64,000 bases of DNA from JAUZOB01 sp963692465. Lineage in GTDB: Bacteria; Bacteroidota; Bacteroidia; Bacteroidales; Prolixibacteraceae. The stretch is from the NCBI GenBank assembly GCA_963692465.1, contig OY829943.1, positions 2,728,001-2,792,000 of the forward strand. The letters are read 5' to 3'. Below, one piece after another: positions 18,205 through 27,055 of the stretch. A model generated the notes under the pieces. That model was not told the origin of the DNA, did no database searches, and saw only the letters and a list, made by a program, of their open reading frames with translations. Position numbers and translations under genes: made by a program. How positions within the stretch are numbered: the first letter of the stretch is position 1; each line of letters opens with the position of its first letter.

Positions 18205-18235
18205 CAAAAATAAAGGATTCAATTCATATCTGAAA
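18205..18235 (-). promoter_or_regulatory. Candidate Bacteroidetes-type promoter for the GH36 gene
   Basis: On the minus strand TTTC (18235-18232), 19 bases, then TATTTTTG (18212-18205), matching the Bacteroidetes -33/-7 consensus TTTG-N19/20-TAnnTTTG with one mismatch. The start codon at 18163 would lie about 35 bases after the predicted transcript start. Confidence 0.5.
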
Positions 18236-18582
18236 GTTAAAAAGCATTTCTGAATTTAATAAATACCGCTATCTGACTGAATTAGGTGGAATCATTAAAA
18301 ACGCGTAACCGATTGTTTAATAGTGGTTGGGAGAATATATTACTAAAATTAGTGTATCTATTTAAGAAGTTTTATTGGAATCAGTGTAACGTAGAAGGAT
18401 AATGCTCTTTATTTTTTCTTATACGTAGTGAAGAGTCTTATTTCTTTTAAAAATAGCGATCAGTGATAAATAAGGAGAAATGTTCAGAATTTTGTGCCAT
18501 GAGCGCTTATTAATAGTGAATTGTAGGGTAAAAAAGTGGAATAGTTAAAAAAGTGAAATAAAATAAAAAAAGCGCATGTTTG
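18236..18582. other. AT-rich spacer between divergent promoters, nothing recognised
   Basis: Roughly 350 bases between the divergent GH36 and epimerase promoters. No coding frame, RNA gene or clear repeat is seen. Confidence 0.5.
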
Positions 18583-18614
18583 TTTGTAATTAAATATTTT
18601 TAATAATAAATTTG
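18583..18614 (+). promoter_or_regulatory. Bacteroidetes-type promoter upstream of the epimerase gene
   Basis: TTTG at 18583-18586, exactly 20 bases, then TAAATTTG at 18607-18614: a full match to TTTG-N20-TAnnTTTG. It predicts transcription from about 18620 and an unusually long 260-base leader before the ATG at 18883. Confidence 0.6.
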
Positions 18615-18882
18615 TGTTGGAGTAAAAAAATAAAAAACAAAGATTCCTCACCCCAAGGTATTGAGAACAGAACGTTAGTCCTTGTTGATTGCTGTCGCGA
18701 ATGTTAGACTTAAATTATAGAAAATAATGACATTGTCTATTGGACAAAATCAAGGAAAAGACATTTCTTGAAGAATGTTGTTTTTTAAAACGTAATCGTG
18801 TTGTAATTCAGTGGATTTTCAATCGTTTTATTTACAGATAGAGAATTTATAATAGGCATATAAAAAGTTATTAAAGGATAAA
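18615..18882 (+). other. Long untranslated leader of the epimerase gene with a 15-base dyad
   Basis: No coding frame. It contains an inverted repeat TTGTC-TATTG-GACAA at 18733-18747 that could be an operator or small hairpin. No known riboswitch core was recognised. Confidence 0.4.
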
Positions 18883-20061
18883 ATGATGGATTTTAAAGGT
18901 TTAGCAAAAGAGTACAAAGAGGAATTGTTTAATTCAGTTATTCCTTTCTGGATTAATAAATCACAGGATAAGGAGTTTGGTGGATATTTTACCTGCCTCG
19001 AAAGAAATGGTGATGTTTTTGATACGGATAAGTTTGTGTGGATGCAGGGACGCGAGGTCTGGCTTCTTTCGATGCTGTATAATTCCGTAGAGAAGAATCC
19101 TGAATGGTTGAAAGCTGCGGTTCAGGGGGGCGAATTTCTAAAGAAATTTGGGCATGACGGCGCGTATAATTGGTATTTCTCGCTTAATCGTGAAGGAAGT
19201 CCGCTTGTTCAGCCGTATAATGTTTTTTCGCATTGCTTTGCAACTATGGCGTTTGGTCAGTTGAGCAAAGCAACCGGAAGTGAAGAATATGCAACGATTG
19301 CTAAAAGTACCTTTGATAAAATTTGGGAGATAAAAGATAATCCTAAAGGGATTTACAATAAAATTTATCCGGGAACCAGAGATTTAAAGAATTTTGCACT
19401 TCCGATGATTCTCTGTAATCTGGCACTTGAGATAGAGCATCTTTTAGATAAAGAGACGATTGACCGGACGATAGAAACTTGTGTTCATGAGGTTTTGGAT
19501 GTGTTTTATCAGCCCGAATTAAATCTAATCGTGGAGAATGTGACTCCGGAAGGAAAACTTTCAGATAGCTTTGAGGGACGTTTAGTGAATCCCGGACATT
19601 CAATTGAAGCGATGTGGTTTATTATGGACTTGGGCGCAAGACTAAACCGACCTGATTTGATTAATAAGGCGGTTTCTATTGCTCTGAGTATGATAAATTA
19701 CGGGTGGGACAAGGAATATGGAGGAATTTTCTATTTCAAGGACCGTCTAGGGCATCCACAACAACAACTGGAATGGGATCAGAAACTGTGGTGGGTTCAT
19801 ATTGAATCGCTGATTTGCATGATCAAAGGATATCAGCTAACCGGATCAAAAGAGTGTCTGGATTGGTTCAATAAGCTGCATGATTACGTATGGACTCATT
19901 TTAAAGATCCGGAGTATCCTGAATGGTTTGGCTATCTGAATCGTAGAGGAGAGGTGTTGCTCCCGCTTAAAGGTGGAAAATGGAAGGGATGCTTCCATGT
20001 ACCAAGAGGACTTTACCAGTGCTGGACGACCCTTGAAAAATGTGCCGCTCAACAAAAATAA
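18883..20061 (+). CDS. N-acylglucosamine 2-epimerase (AGE) family sugar epimerase
   Basis: A 392-residue cytoplasmic protein without signal peptide, full length for the AGE/renin-binding-protein family. It forms an (alpha/alpha)6 barrel. Visible signatures: GGYFTCLERNGDVFD (~27), FVWMQGREVWLLSMLY (~46), RLVNPGHSIEAMWFIMDLG (~232) with a catalytic-type His, KLWWVHIES (~305) and GCFHVPRGLYQCW (~368) with the second His. The likely reaction is GlcNAc to ManNAc interconversion, the entry to sialic-acid use, but cellobiose/mannose 2-epimerases share the fold, so the substrate is unsettled. The ROK regulator follows after a terminator, and an acetylesterase after that, which suggests an amino-sugar or acetylated-sugar function. 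Confidence 0.85.
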   Translation: MMDFKGLAKEYKEELFNSVIPFWINKSQDKEFGGYFTCLERNGDVFDTDKFVWMQGREVWLLSMLYNSVEKNPEWLKAAVQGGEFLKKFGHDGAYNWYFSLNREGSPLVQPYNVFSHCFATMAFGQLSKATGSEEYATIAKSTFDKIWEIKDNPKGIYNKIYPGTRDLKNFALPMILCNLALEIEHLLDKETIDRTIETCVHEVLDVFYQPELNLIVENVTPEGKLSDSFEGRLVNPGHSIEAMWFIMDLGARLNRPDLINKAVSIALSMINYGWDKEYGGIFYFKDRLGHPQQQLEWDQKLWWVHIESLICMIKGYQLTGSKECLDWFNKLHDYVWTHFKDPEYPEWFGYLNRRGEVLLPLKGGKWKGCFHVPRGLYQCWTTLEKCAAQQK

Positions 20062-20108
20062 TTTTTATTAGAAAAGCAGAGAACAGATTTATAAATAATC
20101 ATTGAGTA

Positions 20109-20158
20109 CCCCGGCAATAGAACGAATCGTATGATCGTTTCTGTTGCCGGGGTTGTTT
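20109..20158 (+). terminator. Terminator after the epimerase gene
   Basis: GC-rich stem CCCCGGCAA (20109-20117) / TTGCCGGGG (20144-20152), extended inside by AGAACGA / TCGTTTCT with a small bulge, followed by TTGTTTGT. Confidence 0.8.
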
Positions 20159-20232
20159 GTGTATGTTCTTTCGTAATATTAGCAGGAATCCTTTGTTGTT
20201 ACTGTGAAAAATAAAAAAGCAGGCTAAAAATG

Positions 20233-20284
20233 ATACAAAATATTAAAAATGAATTTTGTATGATGTTTTTTAATAATTTTGTAT
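20233..20284 (+). promoter_or_regulatory. Candidate operator/promoter of the ROK regulator gene: three 9-base repeats
   Basis: ATACAAAAT at 20233-20241 is a perfect inverted copy of ATTTTGTAT at 20253-20261 (11-base spacer), and a third copy ATTTTGTAT occurs at 20276-20284. The third copy overlaps a -7-like box TAATTTTG (20274-20281). This arrangement, 25-76 bases before the ATG, is what a self-repressing regulator would bind. NagC/Mlc-type ROK regulators do bind AT-rich inverted repeats. Confidence 0.55.
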
Positions 20285-20308
20285 AATAAAATAAACATCA
20301 AAAAACAG

Positions 20309-21541
20309 ATGGTTAAATCAAGAGAAATATTCGGGGACCTGGACAGCGGTAATTATAGCGGAGTGTTGTATAAAAATCTGACCTTGAAGAAAAAAATTGT
20401 TGCCTTTTTCGCTTCGAGTGGAGATGGAACAATCGCAGATCTTTGTCGGGAATTGAATGCTAGTATTCCAACGGTTACCAAATTATTATCGGAATTAATT
20501 GATGATGGGTTTGTTCTTGATTTTGGAAAAGTTGAGACGGGCGGAGGGCGGAGGCCTAATATTTATGGACTGGATCCGAATTCCGGTTACTTTGCCGGCG
20601 TGGAAGTAAAGCGGAATTGTTTGAATATCGCTTTGTTTGATTTTAAAAAGAATCTGGTTAAGATTGTTGAAAAGCAGCCTTATCTACTCGCTAATACCCC
20701 TGAATCTTTAGATTCGCTGTGTAATTTAATTAATGAGTTTATTGATGATTTACAGATTGAAAAGGATAAAATATTAGGCATCGGGGTTAATTTATCCGGG
20801 AGGGTAAATTCAGTGACCGGTTATAGTTATAGCTATTTCCATTTTGAAGAAGAACCGCTGAGTAAGGTTCTCGAATCAAGGATAGGGATAAAGACGTATC
20901 TTGAGAACGATACCCGTGCCATGGCTTATGGCGAATATGACTGTGGAATTGTTACCGGGGAGAAAAATGTTCTTTTCATTAATATGAGCCGGGGTGTTGG
21001 ACTAGGAATGATTATTGATGGGAGACTCTACTACGGAAAATCTGGTTTCTCTGGAGAATTTGGGCATATTCCGTTTTTTGACAATGAGATATTATGCCAT
21101 TGCGGCAAAAAAGGCTGCCTTGAAACGGAAGCATCGGGACTTGCATTAGAGAATATGTTTATTGAAAAGTTAGAGGAAGGCTCAATTTCTTCGCTTTCGG
21201 AAAAATATAAGAATGACGAAGAGATCTTACTTGAAGATATATTGGATGCAGCCAATAATGAAGATGTCCTGGCAATTGAGTTAATAGCTCAGATTGGGGA
21301 AAAGATGGGACGGGGAATTGCTTCACTCATTAATATCTTTAATCCAGAATTGGTTATTCTTGGAGGAGCGGTATCCATGACCGGCGATTATGTCCGGTTA
21401 CCAATAAAAAGTGCAATCAATAAGTATTCACTGAGTCTGGTTAATAGTGATACGAATTTGAAAATATCGAAATTAGGAGAGCGTGCCGGTGTTGTTGGGG
21501 CTTGTTTGCTGGTAAGAAGTAAGTTGCTTGGGTTAATGTAA
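20309..21541 (+). CDS. ROK-family transcriptional regulator (NagC/XylR type)
   Basis: A 410-residue protein. The ATG at 20309 is preferred over a TTG at 20279, which lies inside the promoter repeats. An N-terminal winged helix-turn-helix (about 20-80; DGTIADLCRELNASIPTVTK) is joined to an ROK sugar-kinase-like domain with LGIGVNLSGRVN (~155), YLENDTRAMAYGEYD (~200), GFSGEFGHIPF (~245) and the zinc motif CHCGKKGCLE (~262). ROK regulators respond to a sugar or sugar phosphate. Neighbours (AGE epimerase upstream, CE2-type esterase downstream) suggest an amino sugar or derivative as signal. It may control itself through the adjacent repeats. Confidence 0.92.
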   Translation: MVKSREIFGDLDSGNYSGVLYKNLTLKKKIVAFFASSGDGTIADLCRELNASIPTVTKLLSELIDDGFVLDFGKVETGGGRRPNIYGLDPNSGYFAGVEVKRNCLNIALFDFKKNLVKIVEKQPYLLANTPESLDSLCNLINEFIDDLQIEKDKILGIGVNLSGRVNSVTGYSYSYFHFEEEPLSKVLESRIGIKTYLENDTRAMAYGEYDCGIVTGEKNVLFINMSRGVGLGMIIDGRLYYGKSGFSGEFGHIPFFDNEILCHCGKKGCLETEASGLALENMFIEKLEEGSISSLSEKYKNDEEILLEDILDAANNEDVLAIELIAQIGEKMGRGIASLINIFNPELVILGGAVSMTGDYVRLPIKSAINKYSLSLVNSDTNLKISKLGERAGVVGACLLVRSKLLGLM

Positions 21542-21643
21542 AATTTAAAGAGTTGCAAGTTGTTTTTAATGGAAATTTCCGCCAGATTATAACTCATTTG
21601 AATTTTTCATTAAAAATGAAATGCCTCTGCGTTTAAGTATTGG

Positions 21644-22771
21644 TTGATGAAAAAGTGTTTTGTTCTTATTTTGTTTTGTCTTGTGCAGCAGTTGCTATTT
21701 GCACAAAATATACCTGAAGGATATAAATTTGTGGCGCCGAATGATTCTTCACTGGGGTATGTCGGGCGTTTTGATTTTTCGAATCCACAACAAGTTCGAT
21801 ATGATTGGTCGGGGACTCAGATTCGGTTTCGGTTTACCGGCAAACATCTGGCTTTTTATCTCAAAGGGGGAGAACGTAATTATTTTAGCGTTTTTGTTGA
21901 TGATCTGCCAGAGCAAGTTATTTCTTCCGCTAAAGATTCGGTGATTGTGATTTCTCGTCCTTTAAAAAAGGGAGAGCATTCCTGTGTGTTGTATAAGCGG
22001 ACTGAAGGTGGAATGGGACAGACTGTCTTTTATGGAGTCTACATAGATAAGAAAGCGATTGTAATGCCCTGGCTTAAGATACCTGACCGGAGGATCGAGT
22101 TTATTGGAAATTCAATTACCTGTGGATATGGAACAGAAGGGAAGAACCGGACGGAGCGCTTCCGGCCCGATACGGAAAATAATTACAAGAGTTATGCTGC
22201 GGTTATTGCGAGGGCTTTTAATGCCGATTTTACGGTACTTGCCCACTCTGGATTAGGGGTTGTAAGAAATTATAACGATACGGCTAAGGTATCAACCCGA
22301 CTTACTCCAATGACTGCTAGATTGGAGCAGACAATGGATATTGATCCTTCTGTTCTTTGGGATATGACGAGAAACAAACCTCAGGTTGTGGTTGTTGATC
22401 TTGGAACGAATGATTTTTCAACGCATCCGTTTCCTGATCGTGATGTTTTTGAGAAGGTGTATGCTGATATGATCACAAAGATTCGGAAATATTACGGAGA
22501 TATTCCGGTTTTTTGTGTCACCGGTCCTATGATCGATGAGCCTTGTTCTTCGTATGTGAAGGAAATGATTGAAAATTATAAAAGTCAGATGAAAGATAAT
22601 CGTGTCTATTACGTTGGAATTCCCGTTGCACTAATGGATCCGGATATTGATCTGGGGTCGGACAAGCATCCAAATTATTCAGGACAGAAGAAGATGGCAG
22701 CTCATGTTTTGCCGGTTATTGCTTCTGTGATGAAGTGGGATTACAATGATAATGAAATGCGTACGAGATAA
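21644..22771 (+). CDS. Secreted CE2-like acetylesterase (jelly roll plus SGNH hydrolase)
   Basis: A 375-residue protein with signal peptide (cleavage after LLFAQ). Residues about 30-135 form a beta-sandwich (VRYDWSGTQIRFRFTG, YFSVFVDD), then an SGNH hydrolase domain with FIGNSITCGYG (Ser near 157), VVVDLGTNDFSTHPFPD (~249) and DKHPNYSGQKKMA (His near 341). This order, jelly roll then SGNH, is that of carbohydrate esterase family 2, which removes O-acetyl groups from sugars, usually at O-6. It follows the ROK gene by about 100 bases on the same strand. Substrate glycan unknown; other SGNH esterase activities are possible. Confidence 0.85.
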   Translation: MMKKCFVLILFCLVQQLLFAQNIPEGYKFVAPNDSSLGYVGRFDFSNPQQVRYDWSGTQIRFRFTGKHLAFYLKGGERNYFSVFVDDLPEQVISSAKDSVIVISRPLKKGEHSCVLYKRTEGGMGQTVFYGVYIDKKAIVMPWLKIPDRRIEFIGNSITCGYGTEGKNRTERFRPDTENNYKSYAAVIARAFNADFTVLAHSGLGVVRNYNDTAKVSTRLTPMTARLEQTMDIDPSVLWDMTRNKPQVVVVDLGTNDFSTHPFPDRDVFEKVYADMITKIRKYYGDIPVFCVTGPMIDEPCSSYVKEMIENYKSQMKDNRVYYVGIPVALMDPDIDLGSDKHPNYSGQKKMAAHVLPVIASVMKWDYNDNEMRTR

Positions 22772-22777
22772 GAATGT

Positions 22778-23587
22778 TTAACTTGGATTCTCGTCGTCGT
22801 AGATGCTCTTGATAACCAGTCCGGCTAGCATAAACCCATATATCGCAGTGATGTGAGCCGTCGTTCCGTTAATTACAGCTTTTTGACTACACCATTCATG
22901 ATTTAATAGTTCTTCGTTGCCCGGACCGGAGGAGGATTTTGGGCAGAGGCATTTTTCTGTACCACAGGGAGATTCTGCTCCTCTATTGGGCAGTAGTTCG
23001 TCGCTATGAACGCATAAAAATTTTTTAGCCGGAAGTTCTCCTTTTCGAAGAGTCTTTCTGATTTTAGCGGCAAGAGGACAGCCCTTGACTTGCCAGAATT
23101 CACTGATTTTTATTTTTGCGGGATCGATTTTCAGGGAAGCCCCCATAGCAGAGAAAAAAACTGCATTGGTTCTTGTTGCAGTTCTTATCAGGTGAATTTT
23201 GTTGGTGAGACTGTCTATTGCATCAATAATGAAATCATAAGAGTCCAGCTCGAAACATTCATAGTTGTCGGGACTGTATATATCTTGAATAGCATTAATT
23301 TCAGCATAGGGGTCGAGAGAGAGAAGCCGTTCTTTCAATACATCGATTTTAACCTTCCCGATTGTATTCGTCGTTGCTTGTACTTGCCGGTTAATGTTTG
23401 TTACACAAATACGGTCGGAATCGACAATGGTAAGTTTTTTGATTCCGGTCCGGATCAGACTTTCAGCACACCAACTGCCCACCCCTCCTATACCAAAGAT
23501 AATCACTTTTTTTTGTGCGATCTCCTCCATCTTTTTTTCACCCATTAATAATTCGGTGCGTTGAAATATTGCCCTGTCGAGTTTCAT
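22778..23587 (-). CDS. tcdA: tRNA threonylcarbamoyladenosine dehydratase
   Basis: A 269-residue E1/ThiF-superfamily protein. The ATP-binding glycine motif IFGIGGVGSWCAESLIR is at about 32, followed by VDSDRICVTNINRQ (~57) and DFIIDAIDSLTNKI (~121). The later region has a cysteine cluster (CHSDE to CGTEKCLCP), then the catalytic-loop region and a C-terminal membrane-associating hydrophobic segment. TcdA dehydrates t6A to the cyclic ct6A form in ANN-decoding tRNAs. Length matches the TcdA group rather than MoeB/ThiF. It converges on the esterase gene with only six bases between stops. Confidence 0.92.
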   Translation of the reverse strand: MKLDRAIFQRTELLMGEKKMEEIAQKKVIIFGIGGVGSWCAESLIRTGIKKLTIVDSDRICVTNINRQVQATTNTIGKVKIDVLKERLLSLDPYAEINAIQDIYSPDNYECFELDSYDFIIDAIDSLTNKIHLIRTATRTNAVFFSAMGASLKIDPAKIKISEFWQVKGCPLAAKIRKTLRKGELPAKKFLCVHSDELLPNRGAESPCGTEKCLCPKSSSGPGNEELLNHEWCSQKAVINGTTAHITAIYGFMLAGLVIKSIYDDENPS

Positions 23588-24038
23588 TGAAATACTATTT
23601 GTTGAATAATTGATTTGGAATTAATCTCTGTTTGCCTCATCTGAGTTGAACTCCTATCGGTTGATCTTTGAGCGTGCAAATTTATAAAAGAAACAGGAGA
23701 TAGAATCAATAAATTTAGAGGAAGGCCGGTAATTAATGATCTTAGATTGGAATAAAACAAGGAGTCGATTGTTTTAGAGTCTTCGAAGAATAGATTCTAG
23801 TATTCTAAAAATAGGAAAATAAAAAGTTTGCTGTTTTTAGGTGAAATAAGCATGATTTAAAAACGTTGTAAAGAAAAATAAGAAAGCATACTTGTTTGTT
23901 ATATTGATAGATAGCTGGTCTGTTTCTTTGGTGATTAAGCGGGAAATAGTAGACTTGTTTACTCTGTTCTGAGAAAAAACAGTTGATTTTAATTTGAAAA
24001 ATTAATGGGTAAAAAGTATAAATCAATCATAAAGAAAA
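23588..24038. other. AT-rich intergenic stretch, no gene seen
   Basis: About 450 bases between tcdA and the predicted nuo promoter on diverging transcripts. No coding frame with protein character and no RNA gene recognised. Confidence 0.5.
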
Positions 24039-24584
24039 TAATTTTGTCGCAGCAATTAAAAAAGGAACATTAATCGGATCTGTAATACCAATTTCCCGAA
24101 AACAGAGAGTCTTGTCAAGGAAAAGGTTTACAGGTTATTAGTTGCTTTGACAGTCCGGATACAGAAGTTGAGAGAGGTGCATAAGAGGTCGAGACAGCCG
24201 AACCGTGTAAGTATACAGATGTTCTGTATTAAGGAATAGAAGCATGTTTTTGTTGATTAGAGAATTAGAATGTTTGTTGATTAAAACACGAATTGCGGCT
24301 AAAATCGTCGTCTTTGACAGGATTGTTACGTTAAAAAGGCTAGTTCAACGGTGTTTTTCAGGAAAAGAAATTCCTCTTGGAAAAAAAATGTTATTTTTAG
24401 CAAATATTTTTCACATCACTTATGATAAGATGATTTGTTTCATTTTAGAAGGTTCTTCTCTTACATTTGCTTTACAAGTAGCCTGCAGCCACACTTCTTT
24501 TGGTGCGGGAAATTTCGGATCGCAGACCATTCCGAGTCAGGATAGAAATATAAACAAGAAAATAAACCGTATAATACATACTTT
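24039..24584 (+). promoter_or_regulatory. Candidate promoter and long structured leader of the nuo operon
   Basis: TAATTTTG at 24039-24046 matches the Bacteroidetes -7 box, although no good TTTG -33 box precedes it. The region to nuoA is over 500 bases. From about 24060 to 24230 it is richer in G and C than the surroundings and ends with a perfect 7-bp hairpin ATACAGA-TGT-TCTGTAT (24213-24229). A frame at 24244-24597 (117 codons) overlaps the nuoA start and lacks any recognisable domain, so I treat it as chance. I could not match the leader to a known riboswitch. Confidence 0.4.
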
Positions 24585-24935
24585 ATGGGGAATGTAGCAG
24601 TTTTAGTATTATTTATCTGTGGGGTTATGTTTGCAGTTGCTGCAATAGCTGTTGGCAGAACATTATCAATAAAGAGGTATAATAAGAATAAATTTGAGAC
24701 CTATGAATGCGGAATTCAGACAGAAGGGTCGGCGTGGGTTCAGGTTCATATCGGTTATTACCTGTATGCCCTGGTGTTTCTTTTGTTTGATGTGGATATT
24801 GCTTTTATTTATCCATGGGCCGTTGTATTCCGGGAAATTGGGATGGTCGCATTTGTTGAAATTGTAATGTTTGTTTTGGTATTGTTTCTTGGGCTGTTGT
24901 ATGCCTATAAAAAGAAAGCACTCTCATGGATGTAG
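24585..24935 (+). CDS. nuoA: NADH-quinone oxidoreductase-like complex I subunit A
   Basis: A 116-residue inner-membrane protein with three predicted helices (starting VAVLVLFICGVMFAV). The conserved loop KFETYECGIQTEGSAW and the segment FLLFDVDIAFIYPWAV identify NuoA. It helps to form the quinone cavity at the junction of membrane and peripheral arms. First gene of the operon; it overlaps nuoB by 10 bases, implying coupled translation. Confidence 0.96.
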   Translation: MGNVAVLVLFICGVMFAVAAIAVGRTLSIKRYNKNKFETYECGIQTEGSAWVQVHIGYYLYALVFLLFDVDIAFIYPWAVVFREIGMVAFVEIVMFVLVLFLGLLYAYKKKALSWM

Positions 24936-25474
24936 TAAAGAATCAAGATGAGTTTCCCGGGGAAGTATACAAAGATGATTCCGGAAAAACGAGTTTTTTA
25001 ATTACCACAATTGATAAATTGTGTAACTGGGGGAGAAGTAATTCTCTTTGGCCGTTGTCATTCGGTACCAGTTGTTGCGCAATAGAGATGATGTCGGCTG
25101 CTTCAGCAAAATATGACTGGTCACGTTTTGGATTTGAAGTTGCACGGGATACTCCTAGGCAGGCCGATCTTTTAATCGTGGCAGGGACTATTACTTATAA
25201 GATGGCTCCTGTATTGAAACGGTTGTATGATCAGATGCCGGAACCCAAATGGGTTATTGCAATGGGCGCTTGTACGATTACCGGTGGTCCGTTTGCACAG
25301 CATTCTTACTCTGTGTTGAATGGGGTTGATAAAATTTTGCCTGTTGATGTTTACATCCCGGGATGTCCTCCAAGACCGGAAGCCTTGCTCTATGGTATGA
25401 TTCAGCTTCAAAAGAAGATTAAGAAATCAAGAGCTTACGTTATTGATAAACCCAAGGATACAGATAATGAATAA
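24926..25474 (+). CDS. nuoB: Complex I subunit B (N2 iron-sulfur cluster)
   Basis: A 182-residue protein of the peripheral arm. The cluster-binding cysteines are visible: the CC pair in FGTSCCAIEMMSA (~50), GACTITGGPF (~112) and PGCPPRPEALLYG (~148). The ARDTPRQADLLIVAGT segment is family-typical. N2 passes electrons to quinone. Located between nuoA and nuoC with short overlaps at both ends. Confidence 0.97.
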   Translation: MDVVKNQDEFPGEVYKDDSGKTSFLITTIDKLCNWGRSNSLWPLSFGTSCCAIEMMSAASAKYDWSRFGFEVARDTPRQADLLIVAGTITYKMAPVLKRLYDQMPEPKWVIAMGACTITGGPFAQHSYSVLNGVDKILPVDVYIPGCPPRPEALLYGMIQLQKKIKKSRAYVIDKPKDTDNE

Positions 25475-25922
25475 GGAAGAAGTAATAACATTCATCAATA
25501 CTAACTTCTCTCAGTTTGAGAAGGAAGAAGGGGGCGAATTTCCGGTTATGTGGGTTGATGCGGATAATCTATTGTCGGTTGCTTCACAATTAAAGGAGAA
25601 TTCGGATACTCAATTCAACTTTCTGACTTGTGAAACGGCAGTAGACTGGTTGACACACTTTGAAATGATTTATCATTTGTCATCGACCGTATTTAGCCAC
25701 GATCTGGTTTTGAAAGTGAAACTGGAAGATCGGGAACATGCAACCGTACCCTCTGTTTATTCTCTCTGGAAAGCAGCAGATTTATTTGAAGACGAAATCT
25801 ATGATTTATTCGGAATTCGTTTCAGTGATCATCCTCATCTGAGGCGTATCTTTATGACCGACGAATGGAAGGGTTATCCGCTTCGGAAAGATTATAAAGA
25901 TGAATATACATTTTCTTTGTAA
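25467..25922 (+). CDS. nuoC: Complex I subunit C (30-kDa subunit)
   Basis: A 151-residue protein. The ATG at 25467 overlaps the nuoB stop by 8 bases and gives a start MNKEEVITF; an upstream in-frame alternative at 25443 is less likely. The 30-kDa subunit signature is clear in LFEDEIYDLFGIRFSDHPHL, then RIFMTDEWKGYPLRKDY. NuoC and NuoD are separate here rather than fused. It is part of the peripheral arm that contacts NuoD. Confidence 0.95.
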   Translation: MNKEEVITFINTNFSQFEKEEGGEFPVMWVDADNLLSVASQLKENSDTQFNFLTCETAVDWLTHFEMIYHLSSTVFSHDLVLKVKLEDREHATVPSVYSLWKAADLFEDEIYDLFGIRFSDHPHLRRIFMTDEWKGYPLRKDYKDEYTFSL

Positions 25923-25931
25923 ATCGACTTT

Positions 25932-27044
25932 ATGAATACAGTAGATAGAAGTACAGAAGGATATTTTACAATTAATGTCGGCCCACAGCACCCTTCAACA
26001 CATGGTGTTCTTCGTTTGAAAATGCATATGAGCGGAGAAGAAATTTTAAAGGCAGTTCCCTATTTGGGTTATATTCACCGGGGAATTGAAAAAATTTCCG
26101 AATCTCTGGGCTACAAACAGTTTGTGTATCTCACCAGCCGAATGGATTATTTATCTTCAAGCATTAACAATGAATGTTGTGCTCTGGCTGTTGAAAAGGG
26201 ATTACAGATGGATATTCCGGAAAGAGCAAAGGTAATCAGGACAATTGTTGCCGAACTGACCCGAATTACATCTCATGAATTGTGGTATGGATCGCTGGGG
26301 CTTGATCTTGGAGCTGTTTCTCCTTTTTTCTGGGCATTTCGTGAAAGAGAGATCATTTTCGAAATATTGGAAGAGACCTGCGGAAACCGTCTTACCATGA
26401 ATTACATCACTCCTGGTGGTGTAATGGCTGATCTTCATCCGACTTTTGTAAAGCGGGTTAAGGCAGTTCTTAATCAGCTGAAGGAGACCATGAAGGAGTA
26501 TGATAAACTCTTGACAAACAACGTAATATTACAGTCACGATTAAAAGACGTTGGGTATATTTCACCGGAAGATGCTATTTCTTATGGCTGTACCGGTCCG
26601 ATTGCCCGTGCTTCCGGTATTGTTTGTGATGTTAGAAAGAAGCATCCGTATGAATTTTATGATCGGGTTGATTTTAAAGAGATAACCCGGACCGGAGGAG
26701 ACTGTTTTGATCGGTATTTATTGCGACTTGAAGAGATGCATCAATCTATCCATATTATAGAGCAACTGATTGATAATATTCCTGAAGGAAGTTACCGAGA
26801 GAAGATAAAAGGAGTTTTAAAACTTCCAGCAGGACAATATCATCAGCGTGTAGAAACTGCTCGCGGAGAGCTTGGTGTTTACATTACGAGTGATGGAAGC
26901 AGCAAACCTTATCGGGTGAAATTCAGAACTCCTTGTTTCTCAAACCTTGGAATTTTACCTCCAATGTTAACCGGTACGAAGATTGGAGACATGGTTGCGA
27001 TTATGTCATCACTCGATTTAATTATTCCTGATATTGACCGATAG
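25932..27044 (+). CDS. nuoD: Complex I subunit D (49-kDa subunit)
   Basis: A 370-residue protein with VGPQHPSTHGVLRLKMHM at the N terminus, YIHRGIEKISES (~47), TSRMDYLSSSINN (~66), and LGLDLGAVSPFFW (~118) in the order expected for the 49-kDa subunit, which lines the quinone site with NuoB. The C terminus ends IMSSLDLIIPDIDR as in the family. Start 9 bases after nuoC. Confidence 0.97.
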   Translation: MNTVDRSTEGYFTINVGPQHPSTHGVLRLKMHMSGEEILKAVPYLGYIHRGIEKISESLGYKQFVYLTSRMDYLSSSINNECCALAVEKGLQMDIPERAKVIRTIVAELTRITSHELWYGSLGLDLGAVSPFFWAFREREIIFEILEETCGNRLTMNYITPGGVMADLHPTFVKRVKAVLNQLKETMKEYDKLLTNNVILQSRLKDVGYISPEDAISYGCTGPIARASGIVCDVRKKHPYEFYDRVDFKEITRTGGDCFDRYLLRLEEMHQSIHIIEQLIDNIPEGSYREKIKGVLKLPAGQYHQRVETARGELGVYITSDGSSKPYRVKFRTPCFSNLGILPPMLTGTKIGDMVAIMSSLDLIIPDIDR

Positions 27045-27055
27045 ATCTTATAAAT

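Noticed and set aside
24060..24230. FMN or cobalamin riboswitch in the nuo leader
   Set aside because: A short AGTCCGGAT stretch resembles the FMN element end, but the rest of the core is missing.
24244..24597. A 117-codon frame ahead of nuoA
   Set aside because: No domain, odd composition and it runs over the nuoA start; better explained as leader sequence.
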